A stretch of DNA of 64,000 nucleotides from positions 310,001 through 374,000 of the forward strand of contig NZ_CP097122.1 of NCBI RefSeq assembly GCF_024029775.1. Reading direction: 5' to 3'. This document shows, one piece after another, positions 9,728-18,258 of this stretch (position 1 is its first letter; each line of letters begins with the position of its first letter). Made by a program: the position numbers and the translations under genes. Source of the DNA: Fructobacillus americanaquae. GTDB lineage: Bacteria > Bacillota > Bacilli > Lactobacillales > Lactobacillaceae. The notes below the pieces were generated by a model. It ran no database searches and was not told the origin of the DNA. It was given only the letters and a program-made list of their open reading frames with translations.

Positions 9728-10255
9728 CTAAATTCCATTAATTGCCCGATAAACGGTGCCGGTCTTGTAATCCATTGTCAAATAGTTCATGTCACCATTT
9801 TGGCTCTCGTAGATGATTTCCCAGACCAAAGTCTTTTGGTAAAGTGACAAGTTAGCCGAGTAAACCTTTTTTGGATTGTACTTGGCCTTAATCCGCTTTA
9901 ATAAATCAGTCCGTGACAGACCATTGCCAAAATCAAAAGTGGTCACAGTACCATGCTGCCCCTGAACGAGCGCCACCTTTTGTTGCCCAGCACTATCCTG
10001 ACCAAGAACGGCATAAACCATGCCATTGCGATCATCCACCGTGACATTATGTAGGTTGGTCAATGTGGTTTTTTGGCTAACCGTTTTTTGCACATTTGAT
10101 TCAGCCTTGGCCATCGGCTGTAACGCCATGTAGGCGTAAGCATAAATAGCACCGGCTACAATCAGGAAAATTGTCACCAAGACGATTAAAAATTTAACCC
10201 AAGAAAACCGTTTGGGCCGGGCCATTCTGACTCGTAAGTTATCGTGAACTTCCAT
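9728..10255 (-). CDS. YpmB-like membrane-anchored protein (DUF5590)
   Basis: 175 residues. A basic N-terminus is followed by one membrane segment (about residues 19-41) and an extracellular domain of about 130 residues. That domain has two half-repeats of a cystatin-like/PepSY-type fold; the end, MDYKTGTVYRAING, is typical. B. subtilis YpmB occupies the same place before aspB-asnS-dnaD. Its biochemical role is unknown; a link to cell-wall or membrane stress is only a suggestion from topology. Start ATG with GGAGAAAG 11 nt upstream. First gene of a two-gene unit with aspC. Confidence 0.8.
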   Translation of the reverse strand: MEVHDNLRVRMARPKRFSWVKFLIVLVTIFLIVAGAIYAYAYMALQPMAKAESNVQKTVSQKTTLTNLHNVTVDDRNGMVYAVLGQDSAGQQKVALVQGQHGTVTTFDFGNGLSRTDLLKRIKAKYNPKKVYSANLSLYQKTLVWEIIYESQNGDMNYLTMDYKTGTVYRAINGI

Positions 10256-10291
10256 AAAAATTCTTTCTCCGATTTGTCATAACTATTGTTT

Positions 10292-10300
10292 ATTATAGCA
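10292..10300 (-). promoter_or_regulatory. Extended -10 promoter of the ypmB-aspC unit
   Basis: TGCTATAAT on the minus strand is an extended -10 box with no convincing -35. It overlaps the T-run of the preceding patA terminator, so the two transcription units abut with almost no spacer. Confidence 0.6.
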
Positions 10301-10347
10301 AAAAAATAGCCAAGAAATTGGATAATATCCGAGCTCATGGCTATTTA
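10300..10347 (-). terminator. Terminator of the lysine/DAP operon
   Basis: On the minus strand AAATAGCCA pairs with TGGCTATTT across a 25-nt loop and is followed by T7, directly after the patA stop. Confidence 0.8.
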
Positions 10348-10351
10348 ATCG

Positions 10352-11560
10352 TTATTCTGCTGGTGAAAGTTCAGTTGCTTCCTTAACAGTCTTGGCATAA
10401 GCAATGACTCGTTGCATTGCCTCTTCTAATTTTTCAGTCGAAGTTGCGTAAGAAATACGAATATGCCCCTCTCCCCCAGCGCCAAAGACGGAACCTGGTA
10501 TCGTCCCCACCTGAGCCTTTTCACCTAATTCATAAACGAAGGCTTCGTCATCTTGTGGTAAAAAATCAGGAATCTTAGCAAAAATATAAAAGGCGCCCTT
10601 TGGTGTTGGTGCCGTAAAGCCCGCCTCCTGCAAGCCAGCCAGGACAATGTCGCGGCGCTTTTGATAGGTATCGCGCATTTTCTTTGGCGCGTCTTTAGCT
10701 ACCGTTAAGGCAGCCAGAGCACCAGCCATCATTGGTCCTGGTGCCGTCGTCACAACACCGGAATGCGCCAGGCCAACCATCTTCATCAAGGCCTTTGGAC
10801 CGGCAATAAAACCAACCCGGTATCCAGTCATCGCATGTGACTTGGACAAGCCACTAATCAAGATCGTTTGTTCAGGAATATATCTTGTAATCGACTGGTG
10901 TGTCTGGCCATAAGTCAACTCAGCATAAATTTCATCCGACAAAACTAAGACGTCCGTCTTCTTGATAGCTGCAGCAAGTTCCTGGAGCTCTTTTTCATCA
11001 TAGGTAACACCCGTTGGGTTACCAGGAAAGTTCAACACCAATCCCTTTGCTTCGGGGTGTTCTTGAATTGCCTTTTCAAACATTTCCGCCGTAAACAAGT
11101 AGGAAGGTGCCGTGTTGATTTCGACCACCTTCAAGCCAAGACGCAAGGCTTCAGCTTGGTAAAAGCAAAATGTTGGTGTTGGTACTAAAATCGTTTCGCC
11201 GCGGTTAAAGAGTGCGGACAATGAATCATAAATGGCTTCTGAAGCTCCGATAGTCACTGAAATTTCACTTTTTGGCTCATAAATCGGGCCAGACAAGCAT
11301 TCATGAATATAATCAGAAATGGCTTGACGTAAGGCTAAAGTTCCTTGTGAAGGCGCATAATGGGAGTCGTTATCATCAACTGCTTTTTTAACGGCTTCTT
11401 TGACGACATCCGGAACAGCAAAATCAGGCTCACCAAGGGTGAGTTTGATGATATCTGGAACTGCCGACAACTTAATGTCAACTGCTCTGATGGCCGCCGG
11501 TGGCACGATATCGAACAATTGGTTATACTGTTTCGACAAACTTTCTTTGACTTGAACCAT
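10352..11560 (-). CDS. patA: N-acetyl-L,L-diaminopimelate aminotransferase (PatA-like)
   Basis: 402-residue fold type I aminotransferase: LTLGEPDFAVP, the NFPGNPTG substrate loop, DEIYAELTY, and the PLP lysine in ISGLSKSHAMTGYRVGF. It is distinct from the aspC product in this window. As last gene of a cluster with dapA, dapB, dapH, dapL and lysA it fits the one missing step of the acetylase route, amination of N-acetyl-2-amino-6-oxopimelate. The start at 11560 has AGGAG 8 nt upstream; an earlier in-frame start lacks an RBS. It is 71 nt after dapB and ends at a terminator. Aromatic amino acid transamination is a possible side role. Confidence 0.85.
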   Translation of the reverse strand: MVQVKESLSKQYNQLFDIVPPAAIRAVDIKLSAVPDIIKLTLGEPDFAVPDVVKEAVKKAVDDNDSHYAPSQGTLALRQAISDYIHECLSGPIYEPKSEISVTIGASEAIYDSLSALFNRGETILVPTPTFCFYQAEALRLGLKVVEINTAPSYLFTAEMFEKAIQEHPEAKGLVLNFPGNPTGVTYDEKELQELAAAIKKTDVLVLSDEIYAELTYGQTHQSITRYIPEQTILISGLSKSHAMTGYRVGFIAGPKALMKMVGLAHSGVVTTAPGPMMAGALAALTVAKDAPKKMRDTYQKRRDIVLAGLQEAGFTAPTPKGAFYIFAKIPDFLPQDDEAFVYELGEKAQVGTIPGSVFGAGGEGHIRISYATSTEKLEEAMQRVIAYAKTVKEATELSPAE

Positions 11561-11631
11561 GAAAACCACTCCTATTCTAAACAATTTTTTTACATTGCTT
11601 TGCACCATTCTACCATATTATTAGAAAAAAA

Positions 11632-12396
11632 TTAGAGAACTTTATCTAAACCAATCTCTAGTCCAACAATTTCATTGACATTTCGAATCGAACGGGCAAC
11701 ACCGGTCATGAAAGACGAACGATTATTAGTTGATTGCTTTATTGTTAATGTTTCTCCAGCAGAACCAAAAACAACTGTTTCTTCGGCTAAGATACCTGGC
11801 AAACGCATCGCATGAATTGGCACTCCCTGACCTTGGTCACCACGAGCCAAGGCAGCCGAATGTGGAATAGCAGGTTCTTTTTGACGGGCAGAAACAATCA
11901 GATCAGCAGTCGCCTTTGCCGTCCCAGATGGTGCATCAACCTTATCCTCATGGTGAGCCTCGATAATTTCGGCAGCGGGCAAATATTTAGCCGCTTGGCC
12001 GGCAAATTGCATTAATAAGACTGCCGTCATTGAAAAATTAGGAACAACCAATGCCGATTGGTCGTTTTCCAAAGCCAACGCCCGTAATTTTTCCAAATCG
12101 TCTGCCTGTAAGCCAGACGTGCCCATCACCAAGTCAAAACCATGAGTTAAGGCGTATTGGCCATTTTCAAAGGCAGCTGCTGGATTGGTCACGTCAACCC
12201 AAACATCGGCACTGACATCAATGGCTGATAAGTCAGTAAAGGTTGGCACAGTCCTTGCTTGCTTTTTCGACTGTTGGTCCAATGCTTTTTTCGTCGTTAA
12301 GCGACCAGCCAATGAAAAATCGGCTTGTCCTTCAATCAGTTCTTCAATTGACTGACCCATTTTTCCTTGGGCTCCTGCGAGAAAGACGGTTTTCAT
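11632..12396 (-). CDS. dapB: 4-hydroxy-tetrahydrodipicolinate reductase
   Basis: 254 residues. N-terminal nucleotide-binding GAQGKMG at 8-14; the signature EAHHEDKVDAPSGTA near 150 holds the catalytic His and Lys. It reduces the DapA product to tetrahydrodipicolinate with NAD(P)H. Its start codon overlaps the dapA stop by 4 nt, so the two are translationally coupled. Length is normal for the family. Confidence 0.95.
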   Translation of the reverse strand: MKTVFLAGAQGKMGQSIEELIEGQADFSLAGRLTTKKALDQQSKKQARTVPTFTDLSAIDVSADVWVDVTNPAAAFENGQYALTHGFDLVMGTSGLQADDLEKLRALALENDQSALVVPNFSMTAVLLMQFAGQAAKYLPAAEIIEAHHEDKVDAPSGTAKATADLIVSARQKEPAIPHSAALARGDQGQGVPIHAMRLPGILAEETVVFGSAGETLTIKQSTNNRSSFMTGVARSIRNVNEIVGLEIGLDKVL

Positions 12397-13274
12397 GCGA
12401 TAACTCCTTGTCGGCCTAATACGGCTTCTACTTCTGCTGTTTGCTGCTCAGTCAAAGGCAGCAATGGTAAACGTAACTGATTTTCAACCAAGCCCTGCTT
12501 AGCTAAGATGGCCTTCACAGGACTTGGCGATGGATGAGAGAACAAAACGTTCATCTTCGGCGTCAAAAAACGTTGGTACTGACCTGCCAAGGCCACATCA
12601 CCAGCCTCAAGAGCCGTAAAGAGTGCCTGCATTTCCCGGCCATAAAGGTGGGAGGCGACTGAAATTGTCCCGGCACAACCAACAGCCTTCGCTGCCAATG
12701 TTTGGCTATCTTCGCCCGTGTAAACGGCAAAGTCCTCTGGCGCTTGATTGACCAAAACGGCCAAATCGTCGATCGAAGTCACTTGCTTCACCGCATTAAT
12801 ATTTGGGTGATGGGCTAAGAACAAGACAGAATCATTTGTCATCGAAACGCTTGACCGACCAGGGATGTTATACAACATCAATGGTACTTGGCTGGCATTG
12901 GCAATTGCCGTGAAGTGGGCAATCATGCCATCCTGATCAGGCTTATTGTAGTAAGGCGTAACCGCTAAAATACCAGTCACACCCTCAATTTGGCTTGCGA
13001 TTTCGGCTAAAGCCACAGACTCTGTCGTATTATTTGTGCCAACATTGGCAATCACAGGTCCTCGACCGTCCACGTACTGGGCAAAGTGACGGTATAGGGA
13101 AAGCCGTTCTTCCGTCGTTAACGTAGGTGACTCACCGGTCGTACCACCGATAACAAAGCCCTCCGTTCCTTCATTCAATAACTTGTCCGTTAAACGGTCC
13201 AAGGCCTCATAGTCAATTTCATTCTGACTGGTAAATGGGGTAATTAATGCGGTAATTAAATTTGCTGTCATCAT
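12393..13274 (-). CDS. dapA: 4-hydroxy-tetrahydrodipicolinate synthase
   Basis: 293-residue TIM-barrel lyase. GGTTGESPTL near residue 45 holds the conserved threonines, PYYNKP the catalytic tyrosine region, YNIPGRS the substrate arginine, and NINAVKQVTSID the Schiff-base lysine. It condenses pyruvate with aspartate semialdehyde, the committed step of lysine/DAP synthesis. The start is the ATGATG at 13274/13271 behind AGAGGA; the longer frame upstream has no RBS. Coupled to dapB by a 4-nt overlap. Confidence 0.95.
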   Translation of the reverse strand: MMTANLITALITPFTSQNEIDYEALDRLTDKLLNEGTEGFVIGGTTGESPTLTTEERLSLYRHFAQYVDGRGPVIANVGTNNTTESVALAEIASQIEGVTGILAVTPYYNKPDQDGMIAHFTAIANASQVPLMLYNIPGRSSVSMTNDSVLFLAHHPNINAVKQVTSIDDLAVLVNQAPEDFAVYTGEDSQTLAAKAVGCAGTISVASHLYGREMQALFTALEAGDVALAGQYQRFLTPKMNVLFSHPSPSPVKAILAKQGLVENQLRLPLLPLTEQQTAEVEAVLGRQGVIA

Positions 13275-13374
13275 CAAAAGCCATCCTCTCTCATCTCTAG
13301 CTATAGCGACTGCTTGCATCTCTTTAATCATTTTTTAACTGGCAAGCTGAAAAATCAGTTTACCTAGGTATTAG

Positions 13375-14526
13375 CTACTGGCCCATTTGCTGGTTAAAAT
13401 AAGCAACCATCGCTTGAACACCAGCATTTATGGCTCGTTCATCGGGATTTAACCGGGCATCATGGAGGCTGTGTTCGGGATCTCCAACCCCAAGCCAAAA
13501 CATCGTGCCTGGAAACTGCTGGAGTAAGAAGCCAAAGTCTTCGCCAGTCATTGCTGGTTGTGCTTCAACAAAGTCAACTTCCGGATTTTCTTCCATGAAA
13601 GCCATCAAGGCTGCCGTGGTCTTTGGATTATTTTCAACCGGATAGTAACCACCCTGAATGAGTTCCAAGTTCATTTGAACATCACAGGCCACGGCAATTC
13701 CCTCCGCAATCGCGCGGACCCGTTTTTGCATCAGCTCCAAGTCTGTTTGGGTAAAGGCCCGAATTGTGCCGGCCAACTTAGCTTCACCAGCAATAACGTT
13801 GCCAATGGTACCGGCGTGAAAGGAACCAATCGTCACGACCCCACCATGGATTGGATTAACATTACGGGAAACCACGGTTTGCACCTGATTGACAAAGGAG
13901 CAAGCGGCAAGCAAAGCATCCTTTGCTTGCTGTGGATAAGCCGCGTGGCCACCCTGGCCAACAACTTGTAGATGAATCTCCGTTGTTCCAGCAAAGAGCG
14001 TTCCCATTTTGGTCGCAATCTGACCGGCAGGCAAAGCTGGCTGGTCATGCAAAGCGTAGAGCTCATCCGGTTTAAAATCACCCGTGAGCGCACCGGCTTC
14101 ATACAAACGTTTACCCCCAGCCTCGGATTCCTCAGCCGGCTGAAAGATAAAAATGAGATTATCTTTCGGCTGATTTTTCGCAAAGTAAGCCAAAATTCCC
14201 AGTGCAACCGTCATATGAATATCGTGGCCACAGGCATGCATCACACCTGGATGCTTTGAAGCAAAGGGTAAGCCCGTTTCTTCCTTAATGGGTAAGGCAT
14301 CAATATCAGCCCGGTAACCGATTGTTTTTTGCGGATGCATCCCTGCTAAGCGAACTAGCAAGGCCGTTTCAACTTCCGGCACCTCTTTGATTGTTAAGAA
14401 GTCACTGGCAAAGGTGGCAATTGTTTTTTTCAAATATTGTTGCGTTTGCACCTCGTGCAAGGCCAACTCTGGAATGGCGTGTAAGTCACGCCGAACCTGC
14501 ACTAAATTAATGGTTGAATCGGACAT
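13375..14526 (-). CDS. dapL: N-acetyldiaminopimelate deacetylase (M20 family)
   Basis: 383 residues. Metallopeptidase family M20 features are RADIDALPI near 75, HACGHDIHM with metal-binding histidines near 100, and QPAEESEAGG with the catalytic glutamate near 130. It removes acetate from N-acetyl-L,L-DAP in the acetylase route (B. subtilis YkuR/DapL). The family also contains amidohydrolases for other N-acyl amino acids, but the operon with dapH and patA settles the role. The start at 14526 has AGGGAGG 6 nt upstream. Note that dapL is also used elsewhere for an unrelated aminotransferase. Confidence 0.9.
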   Translation of the reverse strand: MSDSTINLVQVRRDLHAIPELALHEVQTQQYLKKTIATFASDFLTIKEVPEVETALLVRLAGMHPQKTIGYRADIDALPIKEETGLPFASKHPGVMHACGHDIHMTVALGILAYFAKNQPKDNLIFIFQPAEESEAGGKRLYEAGALTGDFKPDELYALHDQPALPAGQIATKMGTLFAGTTEIHLQVVGQGGHAAYPQQAKDALLAACSFVNQVQTVVSRNVNPIHGGVVTIGSFHAGTIGNVIAGEAKLAGTIRAFTQTDLELMQKRVRAIAEGIAVACDVQMNLELIQGGYYPVENNPKTTAALMAFMEENPEVDFVEAQPAMTGEDFGFLLQQFPGTMFWLGVGDPEHSLHDARLNPDERAINAGVQAMVAYFNQQMGQ

Positions 14527-14616
14527 CAAAGCCTCCCTTTCATGGACCATGAAACTATCTCTCTAATCGGCTAAGGCGCGCGGCCAGCTCCCAGACTTTT
14601 GCAGCATCCCCCTTGT

Positions 14617-15327
14617 TTACAAATCGCGTAAGGCAGCAACCAAGGCCGTCTTTTGCTCAGTTTGAGCATCAATTTGCTTAATGACCCTAGCCGGTACACC
14701 GGCAACAACGGTTTTTTCAGGCACGTCTTCTGTCACGATCGCACCGGCGGCCACAACCGCTCCGGCACCAACTTGAACCCCTTCAATGACCACTGCGTTG
14801 GCACCAATCAAAGCCCCATCACCAACACGAACAGGTTCTGCTGAAGCAGGTTCAATCACACCCGCTAAGACGGCACCGGCACCAATGTGGCAGTTCCGGC
14901 CAACTTCAGCTCGGCCACCTAAGACAGCGCCCATATCAATCATTGAGCCGGCACCAATTTTGGCACCAATATTAATTATTGCCCCCATCATGACGACAAC
15001 CTGGTCATCAATTTGAACTCGGTCACGAATCAAAGCTCCTGGTTCAATCCGGGCATTCAAGTGTTGAGTGTTCAACAGCGGCACCCCGGAGTTACGGGCA
15101 ATTAATTCAACATGGTAGTCAGTAATGGCTGCTTGGTTGTCGTCCAAAATTGTTTGGATAACTTGCATATCACCAAAGACACTGCCAGTCTTCTCTCCAA
15201 TAAAGGCTTGTACATCATTTGGCCATGTAATTTGAGTCAAATCACCCGCTAAGGTCACCTTGGCCGGTGTCTTCTTTTGAGAAGTTGCCAGATAGTTAAT
15301 AATCGCTGCTGTGTCCATTTCAGTCAT
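14617..15327 (-). CDS. dapH: 2,3,4,5-tetrahydrodipicolinate N-acetyltransferase
   Basis: 236 residues. A short N-terminal alpha/beta domain is followed from about residue 90 by a left-handed parallel beta-helix of hexapeptide repeats (for example [18 protein letters not shown] and [19 protein letters not shown]), as in DapH/YkuQ. It acetylates tetrahydrodipicolinate with acetyl-CoA, and so defines the acetylase branch. Start ATG behind AAAGGAAA. Lies between lysA and dapL in the operon. Confidence 0.95.
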   Translation of the reverse strand: MTEMDTAAIINYLATSQKKTPAKVTLAGDLTQITWPNDVQAFIGEKTGSVFGDMQVIQTILDDNQAAITDYHVELIARNSGVPLLNTQHLNARIEPGALIRDRVQIDDQVVVMMGAIINIGAKIGAGSMIDMGAVLGGRAEVGRNCHIGAGAVLAGVIEPASAEPVRVGDGALIGANAVVIEGVQVGAGAVVAAGAIVTEDVPEKTVVAGVPARVIKQIDAQTEQKTALVAALRDL

Positions 15328-15433
15328 GTTTTGTTTTCCTTTTCCGGTTATTTTCTTTTTATTTAAATCCCATTGTTTCTTTCAGCCAAGCAAGGCAGGT
15401 TAATAAAATTAAGCATGCCCTACATACGCTTTT

Positions 15434-16735
15434 TTACCACTTACCAGGTAATTGGTAAGGCCGGTCATGGCTGGTTAAATCAGCTAGACTTTCGCCCCTA
15501 ACTACCAGTTGTGAAAGGCCGTTTTCAACAAAAACCACGGCCGGTACAGGATTGCGGTTGTAACGAGAAGCCATGGAATAACCATAAGCACCTGTATTCA
15601 AAACAGCTACCAAGTCGCCTGGCTCAGTGACGGGCAACTCCTGGTCCTGAATCAAGACATCGCCTGACTCACAATACTTACCAACTAAGCGAACATGTTC
15701 TGCCGGCTTTCCGTGAACATTGTTGGCCAAGACTGCCTGGTAGTCGGCTTGGTAAAGAGCCGGACGAATGTTATCACCCATCCCCCCATCAACAGCCAAG
15801 TAAGTCCGAACACCCGGGATATCCTTTCGTGAACCGACGGTGTACAAACTGTAACCGGCCGGTCCGGCAATTGATCGACCCGGTTCAATACAAATATCTG
15901 GTTGACGCATGCCCTTTTGAGCCGTTTGTTCCTGAACGCTGTTCAGCAATGCCAAAACGAGCTCTTCTGGTAAACGTGGCTGATCAGCATCCGTATAGGC
16001 GATTCCAAAGCCACCACCAAGGTCCAATACTTCTGGTTGGTAATCCCAAGAAGCACACAGGTCAACTAATTTCTGGCCGGCCAATTCAAAACCGTCTTCT
16101 TCAAAAATCTGAGAACCAATATGAGCCGATAAACCAAGGAGGTGCAAGCTTTGATCATTTTCAGCCAATTCATATGCCCGCTTAGCTTGACCGGATTCCA
16201 AATCAAAGCCAAACTTAGAATCAACTTGACCGGTTTGAATGTAATCGTGAGTGTGGGCTGAGACTCCTGGAACCACACGCAAGATGACGTTTTGCTGTCC
16301 CTTTCGGTCCGCCATTACCTGATGTAAAAGATCAAGTTCCAAAAAATTATCAATAATAATCGTGCCGACTCCGGATTCAACAGCAAAGGTTAAGTCAGAA
16401 AGTGACTTGTTATTCCCGTTATAGGAAACATTGTCCATCGGAAAGCCCGCAGCCACCGCTGTAAAAATTTCACCGGCGGAAACCAGGTCTAGGTGCAGAC
16501 CTTCTTCAGCAACCACCTGATACATTGCCTGACAAGCAAATGCTTTTGAAGCGTAGGCAACGGCTCCTTTTTGACCAGCTTGGTCAAAGGCCTTCTTAAA
16601 GGCGCGCATCTGCTTACGCATGGTCAATACGTCATAAACGTACAATGGCGTTTGATATTCCTTGGCCAAATCAGTGGCTAACACGCCACCAATGATGAGC
16701 TGGTCTTGGTCATTTACTTGCAAGTGGTTTGACAT
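15434..16735 (-). CDS. lysA: Diaminopimelate decarboxylase
   Basis: 433 residues, fold type III PLP enzyme. The PLP lysine lies in VAYASKAFACQAM near 62; the glycine-rich DLGGGFGIAY near 235 and EPGRSIAGPAG near 285 bind PLP phosphate; CESGDVL near 345 carries the intersubunit active-site cysteine. It converts meso-DAP to lysine. The start at 16735 follows AAGGAAAG; an upstream in-frame start lacks an RBS. It follows alr by 59 nt. Confidence 0.95.
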   Translation of the reverse strand: MSNHLQVNDQDQLIIGGVLATDLAKEYQTPLYVYDVLTMRKQMRAFKKAFDQAGQKGAVAYASKAFACQAMYQVVAEEGLHLDLVSAGEIFTAVAAGFPMDNVSYNGNNKSLSDLTFAVESGVGTIIIDNFLELDLLHQVMADRKGQQNVILRVVPGVSAHTHDYIQTGQVDSKFGFDLESGQAKRAYELAENDQSLHLLGLSAHIGSQIFEEDGFELAGQKLVDLCASWDYQPEVLDLGGGFGIAYTDADQPRLPEELVLALLNSVQEQTAQKGMRQPDICIEPGRSIAGPAGYSLYTVGSRKDIPGVRTYLAVDGGMGDNIRPALYQADYQAVLANNVHGKPAEHVRLVGKYCESGDVLIQDQELPVTEPGDLVAVLNTGAYGYSMASRYNRNPVPAVVFVENGLSQLVVRGESLADLTSHDRPYQLPGKW

Positions 16736-16794
16736 AAGAATCTTTCCTTCTTTTCTTTTTTCAATCAAAATATTATTAGGTGAAGCCTAGAGGT

Positions 16795-17907
16795 TTAATC
16801 AACCAGGTACCGTGCTAAGCGGTCTTGGAAGCCAATCGTGATTTCCCATGGATCAATTTCACAATAGTGGGAAAAAGCAATCAGCGTGTTTTCCTGGTCC
16901 CGATTTTTACCAATAAAAGTCACCTTAGTTCCAACCGGGACAGGTTCTTCAAGAGCAATCATTAGTTGGTCCATGGCTAACTTACCAACAATTGGCGCCT
17001 TTTGGCCATTAACCAAAACCTCAAAGCCAACAGCTTCTCTGGGTAGACCATCACCATAGCCGATTGGCAAAGTTGCAATCCATTGATCCTTGGTGGTTTG
17101 ATAAGTAGCACCATAGGAAACGGAAGCACCGGCCGGCAGTTGTTTAATCATCACAACCTCGGATTCAAGCGTCAAGACCGGTTCTAGGTAGTTGTCAGGC
17201 TTTAGCACCCCTTCGGAGGGCTCGATACCATAGACCGAAGTCCCTGCTCGAATGACATCCATTGGCATCTGGTCAACCCGGTATAAGGCTGCAGCCGAAT
17301 TAGCCAAGTGGACCATCGGTGGCATTGGCAGACCATCAGTGAGCTCGTGCCAAGTTGCCAACTGACCTTCAAAATATGTTGTGCCAACAGCATCAGCCGT
17401 GGCAAAGTGGGTCATAATGCCCTGGTAAAGTAAGAAATCAGCATCTTGTACATCGTCGATTGCTGCGCTCAAGTCTTCCCGGTCACGAAAACCAATCCGT
17501 CCCATGCCCGTATCAACCGCCAAGTTAACCGGAAGTTTAGGACCGCCAAGACGCAAATTTGCTTCGGCCCGTTTCAACGTTTCACGATCAGCAACTGTGG
17601 CAATAATTTGGTAATCGGCCATTAGTTGGGCAAAGTCAGGAGACGTGAGGCCCAAAACCAAGATTGGTTGGCAAAAGCCGGCTTTACGTAAGGCAATTGC
17701 CTCATCCATCACAGCCACAGCAAGGCCATCGGCACCGCCTTCAACGGCAGCCTGACTCATTTCTAACAAACCAAAGCCATAAGCATTGGCCTTCACCGTC
17801 ATGAAAATAAAGTTGGCGTGACTACTTTCACGCATGACTTGCAAATTTTTGGCCACCGCTGCCTTTGAAATCAATAAACGACTTGGACGGTGATTAGCGA
17901 CAACCAT
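16795..17907 (-). CDS. alr: Alanine racemase
   Basis: 370 residues, PLP TIM-barrel type. The PLP lysine is in FMTVKANAYGFG near 40, preceded by the usual RLLISKAAVAKNLQ; the catalytic tyrosine region is SYGATYQT near 260; DQLMIALE and GYGDGLPR are family motifs. It makes D-alanine for peptidoglycan. Start ATG at 17907 behind AAGGAGG. It is the first gene after the lysine riboswitch, so D-Ala supply appears tied to lysine/DAP status. The canonical placement of alr (near acpS or a toxin-antitoxin pair) is not seen here. Confidence 0.95.
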   Translation of the reverse strand: MVVANHRPSRLLISKAAVAKNLQVMRESSHANFIFMTVKANAYGFGLLEMSQAAVEGGADGLAVAVMDEAIALRKAGFCQPILVLGLTSPDFAQLMADYQIIATVADRETLKRAEANLRLGGPKLPVNLAVDTGMGRIGFRDREDLSAAIDDVQDADFLLYQGIMTHFATADAVGTTYFEGQLATWHELTDGLPMPPMVHLANSAAALYRVDQMPMDVIRAGTSVYGIEPSEGVLKPDNYLEPVLTLESEVVMIKQLPAGASVSYGATYQTTKDQWIATLPIGYGDGLPREAVGFEVLVNGQKAPIVGKLAMDQLMIALEEPVPVGTKVTFIGKNRDQENTLIAFSHYCEIDPWEITIGFQDRLARYLVD

Positions 17908-17925
17908 GTTAGCCTCCTTAGGCAA

Positions 17926-17969
17926 TAAAAAAATCCAAACAACGGGGGTTCATCCCTGTCGTTTGGATT
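17926..17969 (-). terminator. Attenuator terminator of the lysine riboswitch
   Basis: On the minus strand ATCCAAACGACAGGG pairs with CCCCCGTTGTTTGGAT and is followed by T7. It lies between the aptamer and the alr RBS, as expected for transcriptional control. Confidence 0.9.
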
Positions 17970-18002
17970 ATTGTCTAAAAATAGTCACAAAAAAAACAGT
18001 TG

Positions 18003-18150
18003 AATAGCTCCCCGCTGCATTAGCAGCGACAGTCCAATAGCTCTTAACTATTGGCCCAGCAAAATGGCTTTAACCCCATCAGCTTCGGCAACCGCCCCTT
18101 TCACGAACATTGTTCGGTACTCTTGTTGGTTGCGACCTCTATTACTTATT
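18003..18150 (-). promoter_or_regulatory. Lysine riboswitch (L box)
   Basis: The minus strand carries conserved L-box core blocks in order: AGAGGTCGC, AGAGTA, GTGAAAGGGG, GCCGAAGC, GCTGGG, GGACTGTCGCTG and GCGGGGAGCTAT. It is followed by a strong terminator before alr. High lysine should favour the terminator and shut off the seven-gene operon. Confidence 0.95.
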
Positions 18151-18161
18151 AAGTTGCCATT

Positions 18162-18190
18162 AATATACATGAGATTTTTTCTCATGTCAA
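18162..18190 (-). promoter_or_regulatory. Promoter of the lysine/DAP operon with palindromic spacer
   Basis: TTGACA, 17-nt spacer, TATATT on the minus strand. The spacer is almost entirely occupied by CATGAGA-TTTTT-TCTCATG (18168-18186), a perfect 7-bp inverted repeat that could be an operator. Confidence 0.8.
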
Positions 18191-18221
18191 CACTCCTAAC
18201 AAAATAAATTATCTTTTTAAC

Positions 18222-18253
18222 AAAAAAGACAGCCGAAAATGGCTGTCTTTTCT
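18222..18253 (-). terminator. Terminator after the DinG-like gene
   Basis: AAAAGACAGCC / GGCTGTCTTTT stem, 5-6 nt loop, T6 in the minus direction, just past the stop codon at 18259. Confidence 0.85.
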
Positions 18254-18258
18254 TAGTT

